Shown here one piece after another: positions 1 to 17,512 of a stretch of 64,000 nt of DNA. The position numbers and the translations under genes are program-made. The stretch is from Rotaria socialis (Eukaryota; Rotifera; Eurotatoria; Philodinida; Philodinidae). Numbering within the stretch: position 1 is the first letter of the stretch; each line of letters opens with the position of its first letter. Location of the stretch: assembly GCA_905331475.1 (NCBI GenBank), contig CAJNYU010002266.1:124001-188000 (forward strand), written 5' to 3'. The notes below the pieces were generated by a model. It was not told where the DNA came from and made no database searches. It was given only the letters and a program-made list of their open reading frames with translations.

Positions 1-74
1 TAAGCCATGGAGCATATTTATCTGACGAATGCCGTTCTGTATCTATTTAAAATTATAGTAAACGAAGTGATTAT

Positions 75-1918
75 TTAGTTTCTGTTGAATACATATTTAC
101 TTAACAGATCTTGTTCATTCACTTGATTGCCTGCATCTGAACGTGTAACATTCTTTTTTTTAATTACTAATCGAACAACTGTTGCTTTCTCGACTTGAAT
201 AGTTGCAGGATTCGCACCGAGTCGAAGTTCATTAGCAAGAGCTATATAACCGGAATTCGCAGCTAGATCAGCAGCAGTTAAATGTTCACCATTAACAGCA
301 GTTAGAGAACAACCACCGCGTTCGATTAATATGATACAAGCATTTTGTTGGCCATATTTTGCTGCCTAGGTTTAAAAATATAATTCTCATATTAAAATTT
401 TACATAAAATAAGAAGTTTCATCCTATGAGATCTTCCGGTAGAGTTGCTTGGATTTGAAAATATTCTGTTCAGCAGTTCGGAGCCCAAGAAAATACATAG
501 TATACATAGAAATTTCAGTGAAACAGTTCAATCAATTTATAAATAGATGTGTTAGAAGGCCGCTCGCATTTGTGAAATGGAGATCTGACATTCATAGATT
601 AACTCATCTTCTGGAGTAAGCCATATTCTAGAACGGTTTAATCTTCGTTTCTCGTCTGATGTTCTTGTTCTACCAGCTATGTCACGATTTTCTTTATTTC
701 AGTGGCATGCTTAAACCGACATAGAAACTCAATCAAAACTAAACAGAATACACGTTGTTTTGGAACAGGAAACTTCTTTGTTAACAGGAAACATTTTGCT
801 TTTGATAATCAACGATTATCTTTGGATAATATTACTTATCTCTCTCCTTGATCTGAACGTTCTTGTTTATAAACGTTGTGCATAATCTCTTACGTACAAA
901 ATGCAATGGTGTATTTCCATCATTATTTGGCACGACTTTTGCGCGTTTGTCCAATAAATAATTAATAGTATATGCACTGCCACCCATAGCAGCATAATGA
1001 AGTAGTGTATTTTGCATATAGTCGGTATTATCTAGTTTTGCATCTTTTGTCTCTATTAACCATTGAACAACATTAAGATGATTATTTTGACATGCTAAAT
1101 TGTTTTTGAAAAACAAAATCATGCAAATGAAAGAAAAAAATGAATTCGGCTCGTACCAAAATGCAAACAAGTTAAACCATATTGATCTTTCAATTGGAAA
1201 TTTGCTCCGTATAATATTAATATTTGAATGGTTCCCAATGAACCAGTTTGAGCAGCAAGATGAAGCGGAGTTAACAATTGATTGGTTTGTTGGTTGACTA
1301 AAGTTGGTGATTTTTTTAATAATATTTGTACAGACTGTGCGTGACCACGTTCAGCAGCATAATGAATCGGTTGATAGCCACTATAAGATCGACAGTGAGG
1401 ATCGGCATATTCTTCTTCCAATAGATAATGAACAACGTCTATTGAGTTGTAATAAGCAGCTGAAGAATATGGAACTAGTTTAGTTTGAAAAATGAAAAAA
1501 AAAATAAAACGAATCTCGCTTTACCAAGATGCAATGTTGTATTTCCTTCTTTATCTCGTACGCTCCAACGAAATTTTTGCGTAAGATTACTTTTATAATA
1601 ATCAAATATGTATTTGAGTAGTTTCCATTGATTACAAACAGCTGCATCATGGACACATGTTGCGCCGTGTTCTGTATATAGTTGGCTTATGTCAATATGT
1701 TTTACTTCGAGAAAGTATTTTAAAATATGCAAATATCCGAATCTCGACGCATAATGAATAAGCGTAGCCTGATTTTCATCCCGAATCGAATAAATATCCG
1801 ATGATGCAACCGAATCCAAACGAGCTTCGATCGTTTGTAAATCTCCTTGTGCACAGGCCGTGAAAAGAACCGAATTTTCATTGACGGCTGAACATAAATG
1901 TGTTTGTGATAAAGCCAT
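75..1918 (-). CDS. Espin-like ankyrin-repeat protein
   Basis: Four exons on the minus strand (1918-1525, 1474-1157, 1094-898, 365-75) join in frame into 399 residues. Almost the whole protein is ankyrin repeats, with TPLH-type turns recurring in each exon (for example TPLHLAAQTGSLGTIQIL and NTPLHFAAKYGQQNACIIL, the latter spanning the last splice). The start MALSQ, the motif HGATCVHDAA and the overall spacing resemble the N-terminal ankyrin block of animal espins, which bundle actin; the WH2 and actin-binding C-terminal parts of espin are absent, so actin binding cannot be claimed. The ATG at 1918 is chosen because upstream codons in this frame lack another ATG. The last ~50 residues are not ankyrin-like. 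No signal peptide or membrane segment, so probably cytosolic. The family (ankyrin repeats) is certain; espin relationship is moderate. Confidence 0.8.
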
Positions 1919-2569
1919 TGAAACGAGAACTTCACATTTTTTTGTTACCAAAAACAATTACCAGCGACCTTTGCTGAGCATTGAAAGAACAAGAAAAACG
2001 AGTTCTTAACGCCCAAGGTTATGGAAAGAGAAATACAAAATAAAATCTAAGTTTGCCACGGGAGGAATATTAATAACTCATCCTACCGTCGTTTTTCAGA
2101 ACATCCATTATTTACGCCAGTCGATAGAGGACTCTCACACTTATAAAGGAAAAAAAACTTCTAGTCATAACGAGTCCGTTTATGCATCCTGTTCTTCCTT
2201 TCTGAGTGTTGACAATTAGCGCTCCAGCTCTCATAAAATCAATCATATTGATGAAGCAAAAAACAGAATAGATATAAAAAAAAGAAAGAAGCTAGAACTT
2301 TCTACGAATTATATTAGCGTTTGTTTGATTGTAATGTAAACTTAGTATAAAGAGCAAGATAAGTACTATTCAATAAGTTAACATCATGAACATGTCTCAA
2401 ATCGTTTGAACTATTTTCTATTCTAAATGAATATATTTTCAAGAAAAAAAACTTCATCTTTTCAATTCAAACCAACAGCGAAAGTGCGACACCGACAAAG
2501 AAGTTTTTTTCATATATTTACGTAGTTAAAAGTCTGTGATCAATTAAATAATTATTCATGCAACAGTTA

Positions 2570-3457
2570 CTATAGTATGCATCTCCGTCGACCGTTTATT
2601 CTTTTCATCAACGATCTTTTCAATGGTTCTGCCATTTCTAAAAGAGTTGTCATTATAATCACCATACCGGGATTGAAAAACGCATAAACAATACGAAAAT
2701 AATATCTTGGTGCACTATTAGAAAATGACATGACAATAAAAATTATGTACGGCATACCAGCTGCCAATAAAACAAGCACAAGTATAATAATGCATCGAAT
2801 CATTTTTAATTCTCGTTGAGCATGAAATAATCTATTCGCTGTCGTTACATTTTTACTCATTTCTTGTACACATCGAATGGTTTTCACATCGAGTATCATA
2901 AGGTCTGCTGTGGGAACTATAAAAGTATAAAGTCCATTAGATATCGTTTTAAACGAATTTTCCAGAGGCATGTGACATATCTGATCATTGAAGAGATATT
3001 TCAATTGACCAGTAAATATTAATGGAGCATATTCATGTTAAACTAATGAGAAAATTATGAAATTTAACTGATTGATAGAGTAATCGAGATGGATAAACAA
3101 CCAAAATATATTGATGGATTGATTGCAATAAATAGCAATAGGTTTGCACGCAAATCGAATTGTACATTACACAGCATATTATGATACAGAATGAGTCGTA
3201 GAAGTAAATATGTCTTACATCATTATTAAGTCTAAATGTTGACATAGCAAACAAACTAATTGAAATTCCTAGTCCAACGAGACACGAATTTACAACAGTA
3301 TCATGGCAACTGTGTTGTAGAGTTTATCAACAATAATAATAAATAAAAATAACAGAGCTAGTACAATAGCAAAAGCGCAATATGCGATATTAAAAATATC
3401 AATAGGAATAAACCATAATTGAAATTCGATCGTAGTTGACTCATTCACCGATGCCAT
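2570..3457 (-). pseudogene. Rhodopsin-like 7TM receptor pseudogene
   Basis: Read on the minus strand this is a close relative of the intact receptor at 9963-10880, from the N-terminus (MASVNESTTIEF, matching MSLDQNSTTTEF) to the C-terminal helix-8 region (EMAEPLKRSLMKRI against EITQPLKNSLMNKL). It is broken at three places. A one-base loss near 3310, at the end of the first loop (ILL then stop, where the paralogue has LITNSC), shifts the frame. A TGG-to-TGA stop lies at about 3030 in TM4, followed by a short deletion and a second frame change. The last third (TM5-TM7, 3004-2570) is open in one frame. It is therefore a decayed duplicate. It could still be transcribed, but cannot give a full 7TM protein without several frame corrections. 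Confidence 0.8.
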
Positions 3458-4373
3458 TACTTCTTAAACTGAAAGTAAAACATAGATATAACGACGTTAG
3501 GCCATAGAATATATATATAACTATCAAAATTACTATTTGGAAATAATAGCTAGGAGTTCAAATAAATCAAGCTGTTACTATAAGTATACCGATAAAATTA
3601 CACAGTATTCAAACACCAGCCAGCACAACTAGAGATCGCATTTTTCTTAGTTCCTTTAGGATGCTCTGTTTGCCTACCGATAGCATAACAAAGAAGATAC
3701 GCTTTTTTTTGTCTTTTACTATAATGCAAATGAAAATGATTTTAAATATAACTTGTGAGTCTATTATGAAAACCTAAATACACATCCATTACAGCTCGAA
3801 GAGCAGATGATCATACATCGTGAAACATGTAACTCTCAACAATAAATGAAAAGCATGTGTCAAAACATGTTAGAAGAATTATCTTAGCAATGGATTCTAT
3901 GGTATTTTCATTTCGAATATTTTCTTCTTCAATAATTTATTTGTAAAAAAAACAAATGTTCGATAGTAGCGACGAGAAAACAAATCATGGTTGCCAGCTA
4001 CAAATATTTATTCACATATGCACACGATTTTATTAAAGTTAACAATGAAAATTTCTTTTTAACACATAGATTTTGTCCGTAATCGAAATTCGAAGTTTCA
4101 CAGGACATTTTGTACTCTATGAACGAACTAAGTTATCGTATGGATTGATGATGTACTATTCGTAAGCGAATGAGGCACTCTAAAAGATATGAGCGGCAAA
4201 AGTTGATATTGATTCGGTCCAGGTACGCGTGCCTTACGATGAAACAGCAGTTATGCGACTGAGCATTCTTGTGAGCATTTCGGCGCAAAATGATGATTTA
4301 TGATGCCTACGTCAAAAACAGAATTTGCAAAACGCTTACATCAATACATTGATTGGCATCGCACTACAATTAC

Positions 4374-4574
4374 TAACGAGAGAACGTTGTGAATTGTCCA
4401 ATCGCTTTTATCTATAGAAATGATTGATTTAGAGACTATCGACTATGCTGATTCCGAATGTGACTATCATTTTTGCCCATATGCCTTTCTAGGGTGGTTT
4501 TCCAGGCTGAAAACCTTATTCATTGAATTTTGCTTATTTGAGGCAGATCTCTTGAAACTCATAAAGTATTTTCA
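4374..4574 (+). repeat. Inverted duplicate A, copy 1
   Basis: Matches the reverse complement of 5215-5474 over its whole length. The shared open frame reads IDYADSEYDYHFCPYAFLGW (C in place of the first Y-type residue in this copy), preceded by a conserved stretch ending in NCPIALSIE / a stop in this copy. The conserved translated reading with mostly third-position changes suggests both copies derive from a coding sequence, possibly a bdelloid F-box/LRR-type gene, but I cannot name it. This copy has a stop just upstream of its ATG (4420) and continues open to 4629. Confidence 0.7.
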
Positions 4575-5214
4575 ATTGGATGGCACAGTACCAATGAATT
4601 ACGCATTAGAAAAAGTTTCAACGTTTTAGATAGAACTATAGCTGTAAATGGGTCTAATTTTCAGTAAGATAGCTTCAAAAATAAAATGAAAGCATCTTTC
4701 GTGCAATAACCAATGTCATGTCGACTCCCGACTTTGGCGATAGGTGGATAGCGATAATTAGAGTACCAGCAGATACGATTTGTTTTTTGTTTTTATTTCA
4801 AAAATATTAGCTTTGTACAAGTAAAATAGATTCAAAATTCGAATAAGAACAAAAACCATAACAAATTTGAACCCTTAAGAATAGATATACTTAAGTTAGG
4901 AAAATTTGTTCATCGGTACCTTTGGTGAAATTAATCTTATTAAACTATAAAGTAAAGCTAACTGTTATTCATAGTTCAATGTGTAATATCTACAAAGAAA
5001 ATAACATTCAAATACTTACATCGTGTCCACATCTAGTTAGTCATGAAAATGATATTCGGTAAAAAATGATTTGAATTCTATCTACCGTTATCAGCAACGT
5101 TCAAAAGTTCTGTTTACTTAAATCTTCAAGTTAAGATTTCCATTTGAAAGTTATTTTTTAAGAGACTAAAAAGTAATGCTTTGTGATCTTGAGTATCATA
5201 TCCAATTCTTACAT

Positions 5215-5474
5215 GAATTTTAAGTGCTTCATGAGTTTCAAGATCTGCTTCAAATGATCAAAAAACACTTGTTCTATAGGTAATTCTGTGTGCTTTACAA
5301 TATGGACTAATCCAAAAAACAAAATTCAACGAATAAGGTTTTCCAGAAAACCACCCTAGGAAGGCGTATGGGCAAAAATGATAGTCATATTCGGAATCAG
5401 CATAGTCGATAACGTCTAAATCAATCCTCTCTATAGAAAGAGCAATTGGACAGTTCACAGCGTTCCCTCGTAAG
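5215..5474 (-). repeat. Inverted duplicate A, copy 2
   Basis: Minus-strand partner of 4374-4574. It keeps the same reading frame (5458-5258) and has an extra ~60-base stretch between the conserved GWF segment and the conserved 'gcagatct-tgaaactcat' block, which in copy 1 is nearly contiguous. Outer ends of both copies contain the same 'cgagrgaacg-tgtga' block. Separation between copies is about 640 bases. Probably the remains of a gene fragment duplicated in inverted orientation. Confidence 0.7.
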
Positions 5475-6291
5475 ACACATAGTTGTTTGTTAGTCTAATG
5501 CGCAGATAAAAATGAGTGAAACTAAGGGTGAGCATAGATCAAATTTTCCATCTAATAATATATTACTCGAGACTTGTGCTCATTAAGCTATAATTAAAGC
5601 AAAAGTCATTTGGGAATGAATTAACTAAGCATGGCAATCAAAAAAAAATTGTTTTTGAAGCACAATTTAAATTAAACTAGGCTTGCTTATTTCTCACTCG
5701 GGTACGATTTTTCGAAGAAAAAATTGATAAGCATAGTAAACTAGGGCGCGTACAAGAAAATCTTGTATCTGTATAGGTTTACTTTAAATTAACATTCCGC
5801 TTTGTTTTTTATGTACCTGGGTTAACACATGTAGCTATTTCGATCTAGTTAGATAACATATTTATATAGTGCGATTGTTGTTTTCTTGACGCGGAAAAAG
5901 AAGATGATTCAGCGTGAATAAAGCATGGGGAAAAAATCATTAGATTGTTCTTTAAAATGAATAGAGACCGTCATACAAGAGAATTAAACTAATTAAATCG
6001 TATGAAATCCCCATTCGAATGCTTGTTGATTCATTTCTGTTCATAGATCTTCATTTCAGATACTTCAATTGTTAGTCAACAACTTACCTTCAGCTCATAG
6101 CTTCCCGCATGCTGACTTAATCTTTCCATCGGTATTCTATGACTTCAAATGTCTTCGTGTCAGTACAATTCAGCAATAGGAATTCGAGTCAAGCGCCTGT
6201 CGAAAGACTAACGTTAAACAACATACCTTTGTGTACGTACGCACATCAATTGAGTAAGCTCGTCGAATTCTCTATAGAATTGCTGCTTCTA

Positions 6292-6545
6292 GTGCTTATT
6301 GACTGATTCTAACTTTTTTTCAGTTCAAAAACCGCTATTTATAAAAAAAATTCTCATGATGATACTCATATTTTGATTATGTTTATCGTTATTTTTCTCT
6401 GGCAAGCTTCGTTGATGAAAGAAAAAGTTCAACATTCGAAATTAGAAGATAAAATATCTTCACGATGACTTCATATATGAATACAAACTATAACGAATCG
6501 GGAAGTTTATAGATAAATGTTTTCTAAACACATCAATTATTTATA
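6292..6545 (+). repeat. Inverted duplicate B, copy 1
   Basis: Matches the reverse complement of 7492-7750 with, by eye, roughly 85-90% identity. A core of over 100 bases is almost identical (contains the translated string WQASLMKEKVQHSKLED). In this copy the frame is broken by small indels, including one base lost in the run after 'gaagataaa'. No known domain. Confidence 0.75.
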
Positions 6546-7491
6546 ATGGATATTTCAAAAAATTCGTTTTATATGATTACAAATGGCATATCTATGTATC
6601 AAATAAGCTTCTTTTCTCATCAGACAAAAGAACATTCAAGTTACGCTTGTATTTTACAGTTTATTTGATTACATTGCAATTAAAGAGCAGCATAGATATA
6701 ATGTTAAGAGTCAGATAGCTTTTCCATAATAAAATACATACGTACCTGTTAGGATGAATATTCGTGACAAAAAAACTCTTCCACACAATAGATCATGATG
6801 AAATTTCATTTGTCGCACATACATCTCGCTAATAATCAGTGTAAACGCTAGGGAGATTTTACAATAGTGCATATTATTATTAAAATCTACCAGATCTGAT
6901 TGATTCAGAAGATATCAACGGTGAGGAAACTTTACAAGCAAAGTTTTTTTTAAGAAGTATGGAGGAATTTCAGCATTTTCATCGGAAAAAAATTAGCACA
7001 AGTTCATCGCATAAAAGAGTAAAAAGTATCTATCACAACCAGTATTTCGTTTTTGTTTTGAACGAAAAAGCTTCAAAACTTGCTCACTAAAATCTTACTT
7101 ATCTAACAATAGTGACAAGTCAATTTTGTTCTCACATCGAAATCAGATGAGAAGTTCTATCTATTTTTCAGGCAAAACTAAAAGAGTGATCATTTTTGAA
7201 AATATGCTTTTACAGTAAGTCTCTCTCTTAGGAGCTGAAGCGTTGGGTTCACATCGGACATTTTTCTGGCATCTTCCAATTTACAACAAATTCGACATCT
7301 GTTGACATCGATAAAATATATTCGACGTTGTGTCTTGTCTTTATTGCGAATGTTCTTCCGCTGCATGGCAACCATCATCAAGAAAAATAAATTCCTCTTA
7401 GTAAATAGAGAAGTATATTTTAGAACTATGCCTACTTTATTTGACATCTATATGTCATTGATAATCATGTAAAAGAATTATTCGAAGTATA

Positions 7492-7750
7492 CCTTATAAA
7501 TAATTGATGTTCTTAGAACATATTCGTGAACAAGCTCTCCGGTTCATTATAGTTTGTATTCATATATGAAGTCATCGTGAAGATATTTTTATCTTCTAAT
7601 TTCGAATGTTGAACTTTTTCTTTCATCAACGAAGCTTGCCAGAGAAAAATAGCGATAAACATAATCAAACTATGAATATCATTATGAGAATATCCTCGCA
7701 ACAATAGCGGTTTTTGAACTGAAAAAAAATCAGAACCAGTCAATAAATAA
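7492..7750 (-). repeat. Inverted duplicate B, copy 2
   Basis: Minus-strand partner of 6292-6545. Here a 76-codon frame (7743-7513) stays open and includes a hydrophobic stretch (LIMFIAIFLW), but there is no convincing gene around it. The ~950-base spacer between the copies is not itself repeated. Confidence 0.75.
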
Positions 7751-9962
7751 TTTAGTCAAGATTTTAGTAGATAAAGCGCTACTGTTAATGAATGCGAAAC
7801 GCTTCGAAAGAGACTTTTAAATTTAAATGTCAATTATGGTGACAAGCTGGACTTCTTTACGTCTCGGATATTTATTTATTTTTCAATTGTATAAAAGTAG
7901 ATGATGTATTTCGTTTTCAAGCGACAGCAATTAATTTCTCCAAGGTGACTTAGAAAAGAGACTTCATATTTTTGAGTCATTTTCAATAATTAGTTTTCGC
8001 TACAAGTCAAAAAAAGCACGCGTATTGGGCAAGACTGGTGTGAAATTTATGGAAAGACAGTGCTCTCTTTATATCATACTAAAAATTTCCCTAAAAGTGT
8101 AAGCTATATAATAGCTACAGAATTCATAACTAGACATGTAGCGGATCAAGTTTTTCTTTTCTTGTCTCACACTCCCACACTTATCTATTCATAATCCGAA
8201 TGAAGATTAACAGATCATATATTGTGTTGACACTCGTTCTGTATTTCTTCAGGAGCAATGTCACGAACTGAGGAGATACTCATCCTAATTTCTTCAAGCG
8301 CTGATGTGTAGCGGCAATATTTGGAAGTTTGACTAAGTGGAAATTACTTTAAAAAGCGAGTTCTATGAAGTGTTTAAGAAAGTATTTTGTAAAGACCAGT
8401 CAATGTTATGCTATGCATTTTCATGATTATTTCGTTTTGCACATATTTTATTCATAGTAGTTTTTGCTTAGTATCTCTTAACGAATCGATGGACATGAAA
8501 AATAAAATCGTGAAAAAAAGAACGAATTTCTGTTCATTGCAATCGTTCTCTAAATTCGGAAGATTTAAAAAAAATCTGATGGTTTCTAATAATGCACTGT
8601 CTAAATTGACAGTATAAGTATGGGGGTCGCAGCTCACTTGCGATCATTGATTTTTCTGATTCCACTAAAAATATCTTGTTTGATCATTGGAGATAACCTA
8701 AACATTTACCATCACACTTACCTTTAGTGCCAAATGCATGCATACAGATATTTATTGAAAGCAGAGGAGAAATAAACTTAAATAACTATGATTTCCGATT
8801 ATTCAGAAGAAAAGTAGAAAAACAGTTAAACTCTATAATAGCTTTGATGTTTCAGTTCCACAAGAAATCCTTGGTACACCCATCTAATGAGAGAAACGAA
8901 CTTTCTCAGCCATAGTTCATGAATTGTCTCAGAAAATAAATATCTTCAATTTAATTCTTTTACTAGATTCTTACTCAATATGCTCTCGTATAGTTATTAA
9001 TAAAGAATGATTTTCACACTCGGTTGCTTACGAACATAAATTATTATCATGCTTCTACAGAACAGAGAATAGCATTTCATTTTCTTCACCTATCCTGATG
9101 TGCATAAACTTTTAGTTGACTGATGGTTATTTTATCAAATGCGAAATATTCTTTTAATCATATATAATAATATTTCATTTATATTCAAGCATGATTAAAT
9201 AAACGCTGTGTAGTGATTGTCTGATCGAATTCTAAGCCGGATACTACCTCAAAAGTATCGCTGAAGATATTTATCTGTTTTATTTAAATTGAGGAATACT
9301 TAGACAAGTTCTCAAATGATTCTATTAACCGTCTCTACTATGCCTAAGTTAAATAATTGAAATTTCAAGATAAGTACCATTGGCGTCATCTACCGACACT
9401 TTAAAATTTCAACACCAGTGATTCCATTGTTACTTCATGGTTGAATAAAGATGGGCAAATTCCATCAGGCAGAACAATACTAAGTGTAGTGCTTAGCAAT
9501 TTCACAGCACTCTGAATGTTACACAACTAATACATCTATAGTCAGCAATAACTATATCTTGGAATTTCCATAATGTTGTTCGTTATTGCCTTGTGACTAC
9601 TTTTCTATAGCATTTGACGAGTTCGGTCTATGATCATCTGGAAAATGATTAACTCAATGTTTCTCAATGAGTTATGCGATGTAATTATGTAGAAATTGGG
9701 ATCCCTAGATGTATTCATATTATTGTCAGATGATATTTCTTATTTTAGTAACGAAAACTTTCAAATGATTATGTTATGACGAACATCTGAAATGTGGGGC
9801 TCAATATCGTCTCATGAAAGCAAAATTTTAACATAATTATTGTATTAGTAATATTCAAGTCTGTTGATGAAAACATAAACTTGAAAATCGCTTCATAAAT
9901 TTTACTTCTTATTTACAACCGAACAACAAAATACGACATAGAAAAGACTTTTTGGAAATTGT

Positions 9963-10880
9963 TCATGTTCTTGTTTTTATCACATTTACCCATTGACGAC
10001 TTAGTTTATTCATCAAGGAATTTTTCAATGGTTGTGTAATTTCTAATAGAGCGATCATTACGAGCACCAACGATGCGCCAATAAATGTAAAAGCAATACG
10101 AAAATGATATTTTGGTGCCATATTGAAAAATGACATGAAAATAAAGATTGCATAAGGCAAACCAAGTGCTACCAAAATGAATATAAGTGAAACAATACGT
10201 CGAATCATTCGTAATTCTCGTTTCGCATGGAATAATCTATTGACCGTAGTCACTTGTTTGTTCATGTCTCGTATATGTTGAACCATTTTCAGATAAATTA
10301 ATATTATGCTTGGCATAGGAATAAAATAAATATAAAATGCATTGAATATCGTTGCGAAAGAAGGTTTAAGAGGCATTTGACATATTCCATTATCAAATGT
10401 GTACTTGATTTGACCAGTAGACCATAACACGATAGGATATATAGTACAACAAATCCATGTTGAACCAATGAGAAAAAGTTGAAATTCAATTGATTGATAA
10501 AACAAGCGACCTGGATGAACAACTAAAATATATCGATAGATAGCTTGCAATAGATAAGAATAATTTTGTAAACCGACTGAAACATAACCTAGATAGGCCA
10601 TAAAAATACAGGATGAACCATAAAAGTGAACGTGTCGAATGTCATTGTGTATCGTAAATGTAGCCATAGCAAATAAACTAGTGGCAAACAAAAGTTCAGA
10701 AATACATGAATTTGTAATAAGCATCATGGGAACAGTAGTGTATAGTTTATCATAGATGATAATGAATAAAAAGAGTAGAGCGGCTACAATAGTAAACGCA
10801 TAACATATTATATGCATAATATCGAGAGGAATAAACCATGATAGAAATTCTGTCGTAGTCGAATTCTGATCAAGTGACAT
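9963..10880 (-). CDS. Rhodopsin-like (class A) 7TM receptor
   Basis: A single-exon gene of 305 residues with an ATG start. Seven hydrophobic segments can be followed (roughly residues 18-42, 52-72, 90-112, 132-152, 172-195, 222-247 and 257-280). At the end of TM3 the sequence IYRYILVVHP takes the place of the class A DRYxxxxxP motif; the N-terminus has a possible N-glycosylation site (NST); TM6 ends in LPYAIFIF and a basic helix-8-like tail follows TM7. The classical NPxxY of TM7 is not recognisable. This is one of the large families of orphan-like receptors common in bdelloid genomes; ligand unknown. The broken copy at 2570-3457 is its nearest visible relative. Being intronless fits a retained intact member of a fast-turning-over family. 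Confidence 0.85.
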   Translation of the reverse strand: MSLDQNSTTTEFLSWFIPLDIMHIICYAFTIVAALLFLFIIIYDKLYTTVPMMLITNSCISELLFATSLFAMATFTIHNDIRHVHFYGSSCIFMAYLGYVSVGLQNYSYLLQAIYRYILVVHPGRLFYQSIEFQLFLIGSTWICCTIYPIVLWSTGQIKYTFDNGICQMPLKPSFATIFNAFYIYFIPMPSIILIYLKMVQHIRDMNKQVTTVNRLFHAKRELRMIRRIVSLIFILVALGLPYAIFIFMSFFNMAPKYHFRIAFTFIGASLVLVMIALLEITQPLKNSLMNKLSRQWVNVIKTRT

Positions 10881-17113
<6,233 letters not shown>

Positions 17114-17512
17114 ACATGATGATTTTAATGATCTATTGTGATTTTTCATCTAAGTAAATTCAAAGAGTTGAATGTAAAAATAGAAGAATCTTACGGTGAG
17201 AGAAATGATTGACAAAATTTAATAAAAAAATATTTCAAAGTAACATCAGATTTCCACATAATATGAATCAAATAGGAGTTTTGTTTTTTGATAGTTAACA
17301 AAGTGTTTATTGAAAGCAAAATTTATTAACAAGACTAAATCGTTTTCTGTTAAAACAAAAGTCAGATTAAGATAAGCCGAAATCTAGCGTAGAATGCATA
17401 GTAAATAAAAACATACAACCTCGTGGAATTATCATTACGAATCAGCACGTCTATTTGTAAACATAACTGCTTGAAATGTTTTGGCCTGACATGCAGAAAC
17501 AAAAGAAATCTC
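17114..17512. other. Convergent intergenic spacer
   Basis: 399 bases between the stop codons of two converging genes. Several AATAAA-like hexamers occur (for example near 17221 and 17406 on the plus strand), consistent with 3'-end processing. No coding potential seen. Confidence 0.5.

Larger units (their letters stand above)
3458..9962. other. Gene-poor region between receptor copies
   Basis: About 6.5 kb of AT-rich DNA between the dead and the live receptor copy. I see no gene with coherent exons. It holds two diverged inverted-duplicate pairs (listed separately at 4374/5215 and 6292/7492). The remaining open frames are short and show no recognisable domain. Confidence 0.6.

Noticed and set aside
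8408..8637. Overlapping 60-70 codon frames on both strands
   Set aside because: Low-complexity AT-rich frames with no homology or splice context.
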